A stretch of 64,000 bases of DNA from a candidate division WOR-3 bacterium (GCA_016934535.1 JAFGSQ010000037.1:1-64000); one strand, 5' to 3'. Shown: positions 50,889-59,446, counted from the stretch's first letter. Numbers and translations: made by a program. Notes: generated by a model not told the origin, from the letters alone.

Positions 50889-51785
50889 ATGAATGAATAC
50901 GAATCTGAAATCAACGACTACCTGAAGAAACTTTCTGTACTGAAGGATTCTTCGGAAAAAACACTCAGGGCTTACAGATCCGACCTGCTCGCTTTTTTCT
51001 CGTTTGTCGGGACTTTTGCGGATATAGCCGGAATTGAGGACGTCACAACTGAACACGTCAGAGGGTATGTAGTCAAGTTAATGAAAGAAAATTGCAAAAA
51101 GACGACAATTGCGAGAAAGATTTCGGTAATAAAGAACTTTTTCAGGAGCAGTATGAAAGAAGCAAGTCCCGCTGAAAAAATAACACCCATGAAAAAAGAC
51201 AGGTACCTGCCTTCTTACGTGACTGAAAAGGACATGGCTTCTCTTTTGAACAAAAAATCTCAGTCCGCGCCGAAAAATTTCAGGGACGAGGTGATAATAG
51301 ATCTGCTATACAGCACAGGCATAAGATCCGAAGAACTCGCCCGCATTGACATAGGGGACGTAAATCTCGCTGAAAGAGAGATACGTGTTCTCGGCAAGAG
51401 AAACAAGACGAGAATCGCCCCTTTTCCCGAAGCTCTCTTGAAACGGCTGGCGGACTACATCCATGAAAGAAAAAATGAAAAGTCGAAAGACGGTTCCAAT
51501 GCGCTTTTTTTGGGAAAACGGGGAGCGAGAATAAACACAAGAGAAATCAGAAGAATAGTGCACAGGGCGATTACCCCATTTATAACTGCTGAAAGGATGG
51601 GCGCTCACGTGCTCAGGCATTCTTTTGCGACTCACCTTCTCGACAACGGAGCTGACCTGAGGTTTGTTCAGGAACTTCTGGGTCATGCGAGCCCGACGAC
51701 TACTCAGATTTACACGCACGTGTCTCTGAAAAGACTGAAAGACATTTACAAAACCGCCCATCCCCGGTCGGGGAAAAAGGACTGA
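50889..51785 (+). CDS. Tyrosine recombinase XerC/XerD-like
   Basis: Site-specific recombinase, probably resolving chromosome dimers at dif. The N-terminal SAM-like core-binding domain (about 1-90) is followed by the catalytic domain. Catalytic residues are seen as Arg in '[13 protein letters not shown]', Lys in '[12 protein letters not shown]', the box '[20 protein letters not shown]', and '[18 protein letters not shown]' with the nucleophilic Tyr. Length (298 aa) is typical of Xer rather than phage integrases. No integration signs flank it, so it is housekeeping. A TATAAT at 50845-50850 is a plausible -10 box. Confidence 0.93.
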   Translation: MNEYESEINDYLKKLSVLKDSSEKTLRAYRSDLLAFFSFVGTFADIAGIEDVTTEHVRGYVVKLMKENCKKTTIARKISVIKNFFRSSMKEASPAEKITPMKKDRYLPSYVTEKDMASLLNKKSQSAPKNFRDEVIIDLLYSTGIRSEELARIDIGDVNLAEREIRVLGKRNKTRIAPFPEALLKRLADYIHERKNEKSKDGSNALFLGKRGARINTREIRRIVHRAITPFITAERMGAHVLRHSFATHLLDNGADLRFVQELLGHASPTTTQIYTHVSLKRLKDIYKTAHPRSGKKD

Positions 51786-51786
51786 C

Positions 51787-52644
51787 ATGAAGATAGAGTT
51801 CAGACCGAATGAACAGAGAAAAGTTGTCGTGTCGTCAGGCTCCGGAATAGCGGTTAAAGTATTTATCATCGCCTGTGTGAGCGTTTTTATAGTTCAGTTC
51901 TTTTCCGGTCCCGAAGTTGGCATGAACATTCTCGCGCAAAAGTTAGGACTGGTCCCGCTCAGGGTGTGGAAGAATTTTGAACTTTGGAGGCTGGTGACCT
52001 ACGTGTTCCTTCACGGCGGTTTTTTTCACCTGTTTCTCAACCTGTTCGTATTCTGGATGTTCGGATCCGAACTCGAAACGCATTGGGGCAGCGGAGAATT
52101 CCTGAAATACATTACTATTGGCGGAATAGGCGCCGGGTTGCTTCAGGTAGTCGTAAGTCACAATTCACTAATACCGGTCGTCGGGGCTTCAGGAGTCGTT
52201 TTTGCGCTCCTTCTGGCGTACGGTTTGGAATTTCCGGACAGGAAAATTTATCTTTATTTTCTTTTTCCTGTCAAAGCGAGATATCTCGTCATGATACTGG
52301 GTGCCGTCGAGATTCTGATGATTATTTCCGACAGATCGTCCAACATAGCTCATCTGGCTCATCTCGGAGGCATGGTTTTCGGTTTTATTTATCTCAGGTT
52401 TTTAAAAAAAACGAAGATTTCGAGCAGAAATTCGCAGTTCAACATTCCTTACAGAGCCTTAAGTGAAGATGACAAAACGCTGAAAACAGGAAATTTGATC
52501 AGATTTTACGACGACGAGACTATAAAAAGAGAACTCGACAGGATTCTGACCAAGATTAAGTACCAGGGTAAAGAATCCATCACCGTCGAAGAGATGATGA
52601 TTCTCAAGGAAGCCGGCAGGCGTTTCAGCAGAAATTTCAACTGA
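51787..52644 (+). CDS. Rhomboid-family intramembrane serine protease
   Basis: A 285-residue polytopic membrane protein with six core helices and a soluble C-terminal tail of about 80 residues. Rhomboid signatures: 'LHGGFFHLFLNLFVFW', the nucleophile S135 in GASG, and H192 in 'AHLAHLGGMVFG'. It cleaves single-pass membrane proteins within the bilayer; the substrate is unknown. It starts one base after the Xer stop. The tail ends in a short charged helical region ('ESITVEEMMILKEAG'). Confidence 0.92.
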   Translation: MKIEFRPNEQRKVVVSSGSGIAVKVFIIACVSVFIVQFFSGPEVGMNILAQKLGLVPLRVWKNFELWRLVTYVFLHGGFFHLFLNLFVFWMFGSELETHWGSGEFLKYITIGGIGAGLLQVVVSHNSLIPVVGASGVVFALLLAYGLEFPDRKIYLYFLFPVKARYLVMILGAVEILMIISDRSSNIAHLAHLGGMVFGFIYLRFLKKTKISSRNSQFNIPYRALSEDDKTLKTGNLIRFYDDETIKRELDRILTKIKYQGKESITVEEMMILKEAGRRFSRNFN

Positions 52645-52652
52645 ACAGTCAA

Positions 52653-52658
52653 GGGAGG
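52653..52658 (+). promoter_or_regulatory. Strong ribosome-binding site without a canonical start nearby (MoxR gene)
   Basis: GGGAGG is a near-perfect Shine-Dalgarno. The MoxR frame opens at 52663, right after an in-frame stop (TAA 52660-52662). The first ATG/GTG/TTG codon in frame is TTG at 52681, 22 bases downstream. ATC (52663) or ATT (52672) would be closer to normal spacing. Confidence 0.6.
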
Positions 52659-52680
52659 ATAAATCAGCGACATTGAAACC

Positions 52681-53646
52681 TTGAAAGAACTTTCCGAAAC
52701 TTTTTCGGAGCTTAAAAGAAAACTTAACCAAGTCGTAATAGGCCAGGAGAGGATGACGGATGTAATAATCTATTCTCTTCTCTGCGGCGCTCACAGTCTG
52801 ATAATCGGCGTACCCGGTCTCGGCAAAACCCTTACGGTACAGACAGTGGCGTCTCTTCTTGACCTCGATTTCAGGAGAATTCAGTTTACTCCGGACCTAA
52901 TGCCATCGGACATCACGGGATCTGATGTTCTCGAAGAAGACGCACTGACCGGAAAAAGGGAGTTCAGATTCATAAAAGGCCCTTTGTTCGCCAACATTAT
53001 TCTCGCTGACGAGATAAACAGAACTCCTCCGAAAACGCAGGCGGCTCTGCTCGAAGCCATGCAGGAGAGGCAGGTCACCGCTTCAGGCAAAACATACGCT
53101 CTGCCTTCGCCTTTTTTCGTTCTGGCCACTCAAAATCCAATCGAACAGGAAGGGACTTACCCTCTACCCGAAGCCGAACTCGACAGATTCATGTTCAGCT
53201 ATACAATGGATTATCCATCGGCCCAGGACGAAGCGAAGATAACGCTTGATACCACATCCGAAAGGGACGTCACCTTCTCTCCTGTTCTTGGTAAGCAAAA
53301 AATGGAAAAATTCAAAAAGCTTGTCGAGAAAATCCCCGTTTCTCAGAGTTTGGTGAACAAAGCGGTTGAAATCTCGAGAGCGACCAGACCGTCGAAGTCT
53401 TCACCGAAATGGGCTTCAAAATACATACTTTGGGGAGCGGGGACGAGGGCTTGCCAGAATCTGATTTTCGGTGCCAAAGCAAAAGCCGCAAGCGAAAACA
53501 GAAGCACACCGAATGAAGACGATTTGTTCTTTTTTATTGATTACGTTTTAAAACACAGACTGGTCCTGAGTTTTACCGCAGAAGCCGAGCAGGTAAACCA
53601 TCAGGACATTTTGGAAATGCTCAAGAAAGAAATAAACCGGAGGTAA
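52681..53646 (+). CDS. MoxR-family AAA+ ATPase
   Basis: A chaperone-like ATPase that usually helps mature proteins with VWA-type partners. Walker A GVPGLGKT lies at residues 43-50 (counted from the TTG), Walker B and sensor in 'LADEINRTPPKTQAALLEAMQERQV', then 'NPIEQEGTYPLPEAELDRF'. Length (321 aa) is normal. The start is uncertain: TTG at 52681 is far from the strong ribosome-binding site, and the open frame reaches 52663 (up to 327 aa) through near-cognate codons only. The usual DUF58 and VWA partners do not follow; a DUF3108 gene comes next. Confidence 0.9.
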   Translation: MKELSETFSELKRKLNQVVIGQERMTDVIIYSLLCGAHSLIIGVPGLGKTLTVQTVASLLDLDFRRIQFTPDLMPSDITGSDVLEEDALTGKREFRFIKGPLFANIILADEINRTPPKTQAALLEAMQERQVTASGKTYALPSPFFVLATQNPIEQEGTYPLPEAELDRFMFSYTMDYPSAQDEAKITLDTTSERDVTFSPVLGKQKMEKFKKLVEKIPVSQSLVNKAVEISRATRPSKSSPKWASKYILWGAGTRACQNLIFGAKAKAASENRSTPNEDDLFFFIDYVLKHRLVLSFTAEAEQVNHQDILEMLKKEINRR

Positions 53647-53648
53647 CA

Positions 53649-54365
53649 GTGAAAAAATTCCTTTTGATAGCGATTATGCTTTGTTCAGTTCTTTTATCCG
53701 CCGAAGTTCCCTGGTCGGTGGGGGAGAACCTGAGATTTTCAGTACAATACGGAGCCATTACAGCGGGGGAAGCGGTCATGGTAGTTCAGAGCTACGAAAC
53801 CGTGTCGGGAAGACAGACATATAAAATTGTCAGTTACCTGAGAACGAACGACTATTTTTCCAAAATATTCAGGATAGACGACACTTATCAGAGTTTCATG
53901 GACATTGAACTTCTGTCTTCGAGGAAATTTGTAAAGCACATCGAAGAAGGATCATACAGGGCTGAAAGAGAGATAATTTTTATTCCGGAATTGAACGTCG
54001 CGCTGTATGACGAAGAAAAATTTCCAATTGAAGATAACACGCAGGACCTCCTGTCCTGCATATATTACGCCAGAACGCTTCCTCTCGAAGTTGGCGAGAA
54101 ATATCCCATAAACATTCATGATTCAAAAAAGAATTATTCCGGATACATAGACGTCCTCCGTTCCGAAACAGTCAGCACTCCTCTTGGGGAGTTTGAGTGC
54201 GTTGTAGCAAGAGCCACGGTAGAAGGGGCCACTATTTTTGCCAGCAGAGACGGTCTTGAAGTCTGGTACACTAACGACAACTGGCACATACCGGTTCTCG
54301 TCAGCCTTAAAATAATGGTAGGTTCGATTCAAATGGTTTTGGTCGACGCGGACATGGGAAATTGA
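53649..54365 (+). CDS. Secreted DUF3108 family protein
   Basis: A 238-residue protein with a clear signal peptide (MKKFLLIAIMLCSVLLSA, cleavage after about residue 18). The mature part is beta-rich and matches DUF3108: 'VGENLRFSVQYGAITAGEAVM', 'YKIVSYLRTNDYFSKIFRIDD' and 'TPLGEFECVVARATVEG'. This periplasmic or outer-membrane-associated family is of unknown function. The start is GTG at 53649, five bases after GGAGG. It follows the MoxR gene by two bases and overlaps the manC start. Confidence 0.82.
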   Translation: MKKFLLIAIMLCSVLLSAEVPWSVGENLRFSVQYGAITAGEAVMVVQSYETVSGRQTYKIVSYLRTNDYFSKIFRIDDTYQSFMDIELLSSRKFVKHIEEGSYRAEREIIFIPELNVALYDEEKFPIEDNTQDLLSCIYYARTLPLEVGEKYPINIHDSKKNYSGYIDVLRSETVSTPLGEFECVVARATVEGATIFASRDGLEVWYTNDNWHIPVLVSLKIMVGSIQMVLVDADMGN

Positions 54366-55420
54366 ACTCCCCTGTCAAACTCACTTCAGTAATAATTGCT
54401 GGAGGCAAAGGCGAACGGTTCTGGCCTCTGAGCACCTCCGAAAGGCCGAAGCAGTTCATAACCCTTTGGAACGCCGACAAAAAGAGCATGCTTGATGTGA
54501 CTTATGAAAGGCTGGAAACTCTTTCGCCTGGCGACACCTGGATACTTACAACATCGTCGCTGAAAGAGCCTCTCAAAAAAGCAGGGTACGGGGAAAACAG
54601 GATCATTTTTGAACCGGAGGGAAAGAACACTGCCATGGCTGTCGCTTTTGCCTGCGTGATGTTCGAAAAAGCGACCATCGGCGTTTTTCCCGCGGACCAT
54701 GTAATAGAAGGCGAAATTAAATTCCAAAAATGCGTGGAACAGGCCTGCGAACTGGCAGAAAAAGGCGACATCGTCATTTTCGGAATTGAACCGGACAGAG
54801 CGGACACGGGATACGGATACATAGAAATCGGAAAAAAAACAGGTGATAATTCGCACGAAGTTTCTCAGTTCAGGGAGAAACCGGACCTCGCGACGGCGAA
54901 GTCTTATTTAGAGAAAGGCAATTACCTCTGGAACGGAGGGATGTTCGTATTCAGAACCGACGTAATGCTTGAAGCATTCAGGAAACACGCTCCACATTTC
55001 GATGAATCCATATCTTTGCTAAAAAATTACGCGAAGACAAAAGACGGAATTTTCCTCGAAAGAGCTTATGCGGCAGCGCAATCACAACCGATAGACATAG
55101 CAATAATAGAAAAAACCCGAAACGTCAAATGTGTTTCGTGCGATTTTTTCTGGGACGACGTAGGATCCTGGCTCGCGCTCAGAAGACTGAGAAAACCCGA
55201 CGCAGACGGCAATGTTGTGATTGGAAACGTGTCAGTTGAAAACGTGAAAAATTCCATACTTCTTTCGGAAGATTCTCTGCTGGCAATGGGATTGTCTGAA
55301 GCAGTAATCGTTCAGGGGAAACACGGCACACTGATTTCCAGCGTCGAAGAAATCGGTTCTTTAAAAAAAGCTATAGGACGTCTTAGTGAAAATTCTGCTG
55401 GCGACAAACAACAGGGATAA
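54362..55420 (+). CDS. manC: Mannose-1-phosphate guanylyltransferase
   Basis: Makes GDP-mannose from mannose 1-phosphate and GTP for surface polysaccharide. The nucleotidyltransferase signature 'AGGKGERFWPLSTSERPKQF' lies at the N-terminus. 'EPEGKNTAMAVAFA', 'FPADHVI', 'GYIEIGK' with FREKPD, and 'WNGGMFVF' follow in the order of ManC. At 352 residues it is the short form without the mannose-6-phosphate isomerase domain. The TTG start at 54362 overlaps the DUF3108 stop. The rdgB start lies inside its 3' end (35-base overlap). Confidence 0.93.
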   Translation: MNSPVKLTSVIIAGGKGERFWPLSTSERPKQFITLWNADKKSMLDVTYERLETLSPGDTWILTTSSLKEPLKKAGYGENRIIFEPEGKNTAMAVAFACVMFEKATIGVFPADHVIEGEIKFQKCVEQACELAEKGDIVIFGIEPDRADTGYGYIEIGKKTGDNSHEVSQFREKPDLATAKSYLEKGNYLWNGGMFVFRTDVMLEAFRKHAPHFDESISLLKNYAKTKDGIFLERAYAAAQSQPIDIAIIEKTRNVKCVSCDFFWDDVGSWLALRRLRKPDADGNVVIGNVSVENVKNSILLSEDSLLAMGLSEAVIVQGKHGTLISSVEEIGSLKKAIGRLSENSAGDKQQG

Positions 55421-55991
55421 GCGAAGAGAAATTTCTGACGTACTCTCCTCGGACCGGATTGAACTCGTCTTTCCCGAATCTTTGCCTGAAACGCCGCCAT
55501 TTGTCGTCGAGGATGGATTTTCTTACGAAGAGAATTCGCTTAAGAAAGCCCGCGCCTTTTCGCTTTGGGCTGGAATGAGCGCCCTGGCGGACGACACCGG
55601 ACTCGAAATTTCCGCTCTTTCCGGTGAACCGGGAATTTATTCGGCAAGATACGCCGGCGAAAAAGCTTCCTACGAGGACAACGTCAGGTTGCTTCTTGAA
55701 AACCTCAAAGACCAAAGCGACAGAAGAGCAAAATTCGTTTGTGTGATATGTTTATACACTTTTTTAAAAGAAAGTTTTTTCTTCAGGGGCGAAATCGAAG
55801 GCTTTATATCGTTTTTTCCCTCGGGAAATAAAGGATTCGGGTACGATCCCGTGTTTGTACCAAATGGACACGGCGTGAGTTTCGCTGAAATGCCTGAGGA
55901 ATTAAAAAACAAGATCAGCCACAGGGCAAAAGCTCTTGAAGCGTTTTCTCGGTGGCTGAAATCCGTTGACCTTCGGATTTTGGGCGTTTAA
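55386..55991 (+). CDS. rdgB: XTP/dITP pyrophosphatase (RdgB/HAM1)
   Basis: House-cleaning enzyme that hydrolyses non-canonical purine nucleoside triphosphates. It starts with the family signature 'MKILLATNNRDKRREISDVL' (SHR/TNN..K motif). 'SALADDTGLEISALSGEPGI' with SARYAG, 'GFGYDPVFVPNG' and 'SFAEMPEELKNKISHRAKA' follow. Length (201 aa) is normal. The start is GTG at 55386, within manC. A tRNA-Pro gene follows 12 bases after its stop. Confidence 0.95.
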   Translation: MKILLATNNRDKRREISDVLSSDRIELVFPESLPETPPFVVEDGFSYEENSLKKARAFSLWAGMSALADDTGLEISALSGEPGIYSARYAGEKASYEDNVRLLLENLKDQSDRRAKFVCVICLYTFLKESFFFRGEIEGFISFFPSGNKGFGYDPVFVPNGHGVSFAEMPEELKNKISHRAKALEAFSRWLKSVDLRILGV

Positions 55992-56003
55992 AATGCTTTT
56001 ATT

Positions 56004-56076
56004 CGGGGTGTGGCGCAGTTGGAAGCGCACCTGCTTTGGGAGCAGGGGGTCGTTGGTTCAAATCCAATCACCCCGA
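56004..56076 (+). tRNA. tRNA-Pro (anticodon TGG)
   Basis: A full cloverleaf can be drawn. The acceptor stem is CGGGGTG/CACCCCG, and the D stem GCGC/GCGC. The anticodon stem CCTGC/GCAGG has loop TTTGGGA, with anticodon TGG at 56037-56039. The T stem GTTGG/CCAAT has loop TTCAAAT, and the discriminator base is A. The 3' CCA is not encoded. It is read in the same direction as rdgB and the next small gene. Confidence 0.95.
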
Positions 56077-56104
56077 TAAAACAAATTAAACCTGAAGGCG
56101 GAAC

Positions 56105-56509
56105 TTGAAAAAAAAAGTAATAATTACTCTTTTTTTCCTTGCCGTTTTCATATCCGGTTTTGTATTGGGTCTGGCACAACCGCCGTGGGTCAGAATGAAC
56201 GAAAATCACCCCGGACATCTGGAATCACTCCATGAGTTTCCCGACACTTCAAACCTGATTTTGTCGGAACATGAAGACAGTTCAAATGACGTCGAATCGG
56301 CAGCCGTCCTGACTGTATTGCCCGAAACTTTACAAACTTCAGGGATAATTTCCGCTGAAACTGTTCATACAGACCCGCCAGGCGAATCAGACACTGCCGT
56401 AGATAATACTGAAGTCATTTTTCCGGTTGAAACACAGCCTGAGACGACTGCGGTTCTGACTGATACCTTCACAGCGCCGATAATTGACGACACTCTTGAA
56501 AGGTTTTGA
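56105..56509 (+). CDS. Small membrane-anchored or secreted protein (134 aa)
   Basis: Not recognised. An N-terminal hydrophobic helix (about residues 5-24, 'VIITLFFLAVFISGFVLGLA') is followed by about 110 residues of low-complexity, acidic, Thr/Ser/Pro-rich sequence with no fold signature. It is probably an extended periplasmic or linker-like segment. The start is TTG at 56105, and a run of nine A follows it directly (56108-56116), a possible slippage site. The GH57 gene begins within a few bases of its stop. Biased composition and normal start context make it a plausible real gene. Confidence 0.6.
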   Translation: MKKKVIITLFFLAVFISGFVLGLAQPPWVRMNENHPGHLESLHEFPDTSNLILSEHEDSSNDVESAAVLTVLPETLQTSGIISAETVHTDPPGESDTAVDNTEVIFPVETQPETTAVLTDTFTAPIIDDTLERF

Positions 56510-56513
56510 AGCT

Positions 56514-58589
56514 TTGCCAAAAAATTATTTCATTCTCGGACTTCACTGCCATCAGCCCGTTGGAAATTTCGGGTTCGTTTTCGAAGAGAATTTTAAAATG
56601 GCCTACGAACCCTTCATAGAAATGATGAAAAAATTCGACAGAATAAAAGTCGCGTTGCATTATTCCGGTCCTCTTCTCGAATGGGCCGAAGAAAACAATC
56701 CGGAGTTTTTAAATAACCTCGCATCTTTCTCCTCCCAGGAAAGAATCGAAATTATTTCGGGGGGATTTTACGAGCCCATACTTCCCGCCATACCCAGATG
56801 GGACGCGCTGGGACAGATAAAATACATGAACGGGTGGATATTTGAAAGATTTGGCGTTAAACCGAAAGGATTATGGCTCGCTGAAAGAGCGTGGGAGCCG
56901 CATCTACCTTCCTTGCTCTACGACGCCGGAATGAATTTCACATTTCTCGACGATTTTCATTTTTTCGGAGCCGGTGTCGCTGAAGACAGACTTGGCGGAT
57001 ATCACGTCAGTGAAGATCAGAATAAAAAAATAAACGTCTTCCCGATTTCGAAAGACCTGAGATACGCCATTCCGTTTCACCAGGTCGAAGAGGCCGTAAG
57101 ACTTGTAAAATCGGCGCCGAAAAATCTCAATGGAGATTCTCTTGCCGTTTTGTTCGACGACGGGGAAAAATTCGGAACGTGGCCCGGAACTTTTCAACAC
57201 GTATATACAGGAAGCTGGCTTGAAAACTTTTTCAGAGCCATTTCTGAAGATCCCGAAATTGAGATGATACTGCCTTCGCAAGCGGTGGCGAAACTTTCTC
57301 CGGCAGGATTGACCTATTTTCCGGCTTGTTCATATTTTGAACTGACTCAGTGGTGCCTGCCCACCGAAGCGAGGATTGATATTGAAACTTTTTCTGAGAA
57401 TGTGAAAAAAAACGGAAATAACGAGAAATACGAAGGATTTTTAAGAGGCGGATTTTGGAGAAATTACCTGTCGAAGTATCCGGAATCCAATCAGCTGAAC
57501 AAGAGAGTCGCGTTGATTTCCGAATCATCGCTCGACGATGACTGCCGGCCAGACGAAAAAAGGAAATGTATTTGGAGAGCACAGTGCAATTGCGGATATT
57601 GGCACGGTATATTCGGAGGGATATACCTGCCGCACCTCAGAGAAAGCCTCTACAAAAATCTTCTGTCGGCCGAGAAAATTCATTTTGCGGAAACAAAAGA
57701 AGGATCGGACTGGTCTAAATTATCAGCCGTAGATATCAACTCCGACGGCAGGGATGAATTGCTTTATCACGATTCGAAAATCACGGCCGTGATAGATCCT
57801 TTCAAAGGAGGAATGATAACAGAGCTCAGCGACAGGGACGTCATGTTCAATTTTGCCAACTGTCTTACACGAAAAGAGGAAGCTTATCACAGACACATGA
57901 AGACCTTGCCGGAAGATAACGACAGTGGAGTTGCGACCATACACGACAAATATCTTTACAGGGACCGGGATGCCGCACAATTCCTCTATTTTGACACCGA
58001 TTCGCAGGGGATTTTTTTCGATCTTGTCTCTCTCGGCAAAGAGAACGAAGACCCGTTCAGAGATGGAGTGATTTTTGACAGCAGAAAATCCTTCAGAGAT
58101 TGCTCGACTAAAAAAGAAGGTGATAACTGGATATTCGATTTCGAAAAAGATATGACCGAAAAATTTTCTATTAAAAATACAAAAATTTTGACGGCAAATT
58201 CAAAGAGAATCATGTCCTTTTATTCACTCGAAAACCTTTCGGATGCCTGTCTTTATTTCAGGTGTTATATTTGCCTTCTCGTGCCCGAAGCCTTCAGCGA
58301 GAAGAGGCGTTTCTCTTTCGGTAACGGCGAAAAATCAGCCTTTCCCGGAGACAGAACCGAATTCAATGGAAATGCTTTGAAATTTACCGATGAAGTGGTT
58401 GGATCAGTATTGACGATGTCTTCCTCCGTATCAGCAGATTGGCTTTTAACGCCTGCTTATTCTGTTAATCTCAGCGAAAGCGGATTTGAAAAGAACATGC
58501 AGTCGGTCATAATATCAGCCGGACGCTGGTTTTGCGAAGACAGAAAAGAAGAAATGACGGTTGAAATAAATATTAACAACTGGAGGTAA
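56514..58589 (+). CDS. GH57 4-alpha-glucanotransferase/amylase-type glycoside hydrolase
   Basis: Acts on alpha-1,4-glucans (glycogen, maltodextrin). The N-terminal GH57 barrel begins 'YFILGLHCHQPVGNFG'. The catalytic nucleophile is E124 (GLWLAERAWEP) and the acid/base D215 (LFDDGEKFG). These closely match the positions known for the Thermococcus litoralis 4-alpha-glucanotransferase (E123/D214). The C-terminal half holds the DUF1925/DUF1926-type beta domains. Length is 691 residues. TTG at 56514 gives a family-like N-terminus and follows AAAGG; in-frame TTGs at 56484 and 56496 are alternatives overlapping the upstream gene. There is no signal peptide, so it acts in the cytoplasm. Confidence 0.9.
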   Translation: MPKNYFILGLHCHQPVGNFGFVFEENFKMAYEPFIEMMKKFDRIKVALHYSGPLLEWAEENNPEFLNNLASFSSQERIEIISGGFYEPILPAIPRWDALGQIKYMNGWIFERFGVKPKGLWLAERAWEPHLPSLLYDAGMNFTFLDDFHFFGAGVAEDRLGGYHVSEDQNKKINVFPISKDLRYAIPFHQVEEAVRLVKSAPKNLNGDSLAVLFDDGEKFGTWPGTFQHVYTGSWLENFFRAISEDPEIEMILPSQAVAKLSPAGLTYFPACSYFELTQWCLPTEARIDIETFSENVKKNGNNEKYEGFLRGGFWRNYLSKYPESNQLNKRVALISESSLDDDCRPDEKRKCIWRAQCNCGYWHGIFGGIYLPHLRESLYKNLLSAEKIHFAETKEGSDWSKLSAVDINSDGRDELLYHDSKITAVIDPFKGGMITELSDRDVMFNFANCLTRKEEAYHRHMKTLPEDNDSGVATIHDKYLYRDRDAAQFLYFDTDSQGIFFDLVSLGKENEDPFRDGVIFDSRKSFRDCSTKKEGDNWIFDFEKDMTEKFSIKNTKILTANSKRIMSFYSLENLSDACLYFRCYICLLVPEAFSEKRRFSFGNGEKSAFPGDRTEFNGNALKFTDEVVGSVLTMSSSVSADWLLTPAYSVNLSESGFEKNMQSVIISAGRWFCEDRKEEMTVEININNWR

Positions 58590-58590
58590 T

Positions 58591-59352
58591 ATGGAAAATG
58601 ATATCGGCGCTATCTTCAACGTACTCAAATACGGATCCGAAAAAGAAAAAAAAACTATATACATAAAATTCGGAACGGATGAAAAACTGCTGGGCGAGTT
58701 TCTCAAGAACGTGACAAGCTCGGATTATCTCGACAGGATTACGATAGCAAAAGCCGCTGCCTACGTTCAGTCGAAAAAAATGCTCGGACCAGTCATGGGC
58801 CTTTTGAGCGATGAAAACAAATACGTCAGGCAGGCCGCATGCGACGCGCTCGGAGAAATGGAATACAAGGAGGCGGTTCCTTATCTAACAAAAGAAATGT
58901 ATTCCGACGAATCGTATATAGTGTGGACGAGAGCCGCAGTGGCTCTCTATAAACTCGGCGAAGACAAGGGCGTAAAAATGCTCGTCGAAAATTACAATTT
59001 CACTGAACCTATGAAAACAGAACCGGCAGTAACGGAAGCGCTCAGAGAACTCAAGATAGACCCGGCTACGTTCAAAGGAAAAAAGGAAAAATGTTTTGTA
59101 GTCACTGCCTGCGAGGGTGAGAATTCAGACACTGTTTTATGCCTTTCAAGATGGCGGGATGATTTTCTGATAAAAACTTTATGTGGGAGAACTTTTGTTT
59201 CATTATACAACATTGTGGGCCCTCCGGTCGCCAAAACTATTGAGAAATCTGATGTTCTCAGAACAGTGGCGAGAAAAACACTTATCCGGCCCTTATTTTA
59301 TGTAGTATCGAGATATTTAGCCAATGACGACAGGCATTCTGAGGCATCTTAA
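58591..59352 (+). CDS. HEAT-repeat protein with C-terminal CFI-box-like domain
   Basis: A 253-residue protein in two parts. Residues 10-165 are HEAT/PBS-lyase-type helical repeats ('DENKYVRQAACDALGEMEYKE', 'DESYIVWTRAAVALYKLGEDK'). The C-terminal 75 residues resemble the CFI-box-CTERM domain: Cys-Phe-Val (usually CFI) followed by 'LCLSRWRDDFLIKTLCGRTF' and 'LYNIVGPPVAKTI'. The order small hydrophobic box, RxFRD-like helix, GR-F, PPVA is as I remember it for that domain. The function of the domain is not known to me. It starts after GGAGG and follows GH57 by one base. Confidence 0.8.
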   Translation: MENDIGAIFNVLKYGSEKEKKTIYIKFGTDEKLLGEFLKNVTSSDYLDRITIAKAAAYVQSKKMLGPVMGLLSDENKYVRQAACDALGEMEYKEAVPYLTKEMYSDESYIVWTRAAVALYKLGEDKGVKMLVENYNFTEPMKTEPAVTEALRELKIDPATFKGKKEKCFVVTACEGENSDTVLCLSRWRDDFLIKTLCGRTFVSLYNIVGPPVAKTIEKSDVLRTVARKTLIRPLFYVVSRYLANDDRHSEAS

Positions 59353-59418
59353 AATATACATTCATTGTATATGTATTTCTAACGAACTCCGTTTGTATGC
59401 CTTTATGAATAATTATTA

Positions 59419-59446
59419 TTGACATTTTTTTTAAAAATGTTATAAG
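59419..59446 (+). promoter_or_regulatory. Strong promoter of the H1-like gene (TTGACA-16-TATAAG)
   Basis: TTGACA (59419-59424) and TATAAG (59441-59446), 16 bases apart. The spacer is an AT-rich perfect inverted repeat, ACATTTTT-TTT-AAAAATGT (59422-59440). The upstream sequence also holds ATATACA-N5-TGTATAT at 59354-59372. A GGAGG site (59467-59471) precedes the ATG. Confidence 0.65.

Noticed and set aside
50889-51785. Tyrosine recombinase as a sign of an integrated element
   Set aside because: It is Xer-like in length and motifs, flanked by housekeeping genes, with no attachment-site repeats. The tRNA-Pro gene is 4 kb away and has no visible duplicated 3' end.
55988-56218. 76-residue minus-strand frame across the tRNA-Pro gene, containing a GFEPTTPCSQSRCASNCATP-like stretch
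   Set aside because: This is the well-known false protein produced by translating the antisense of a tRNA; the tRNA on the plus strand explains it.
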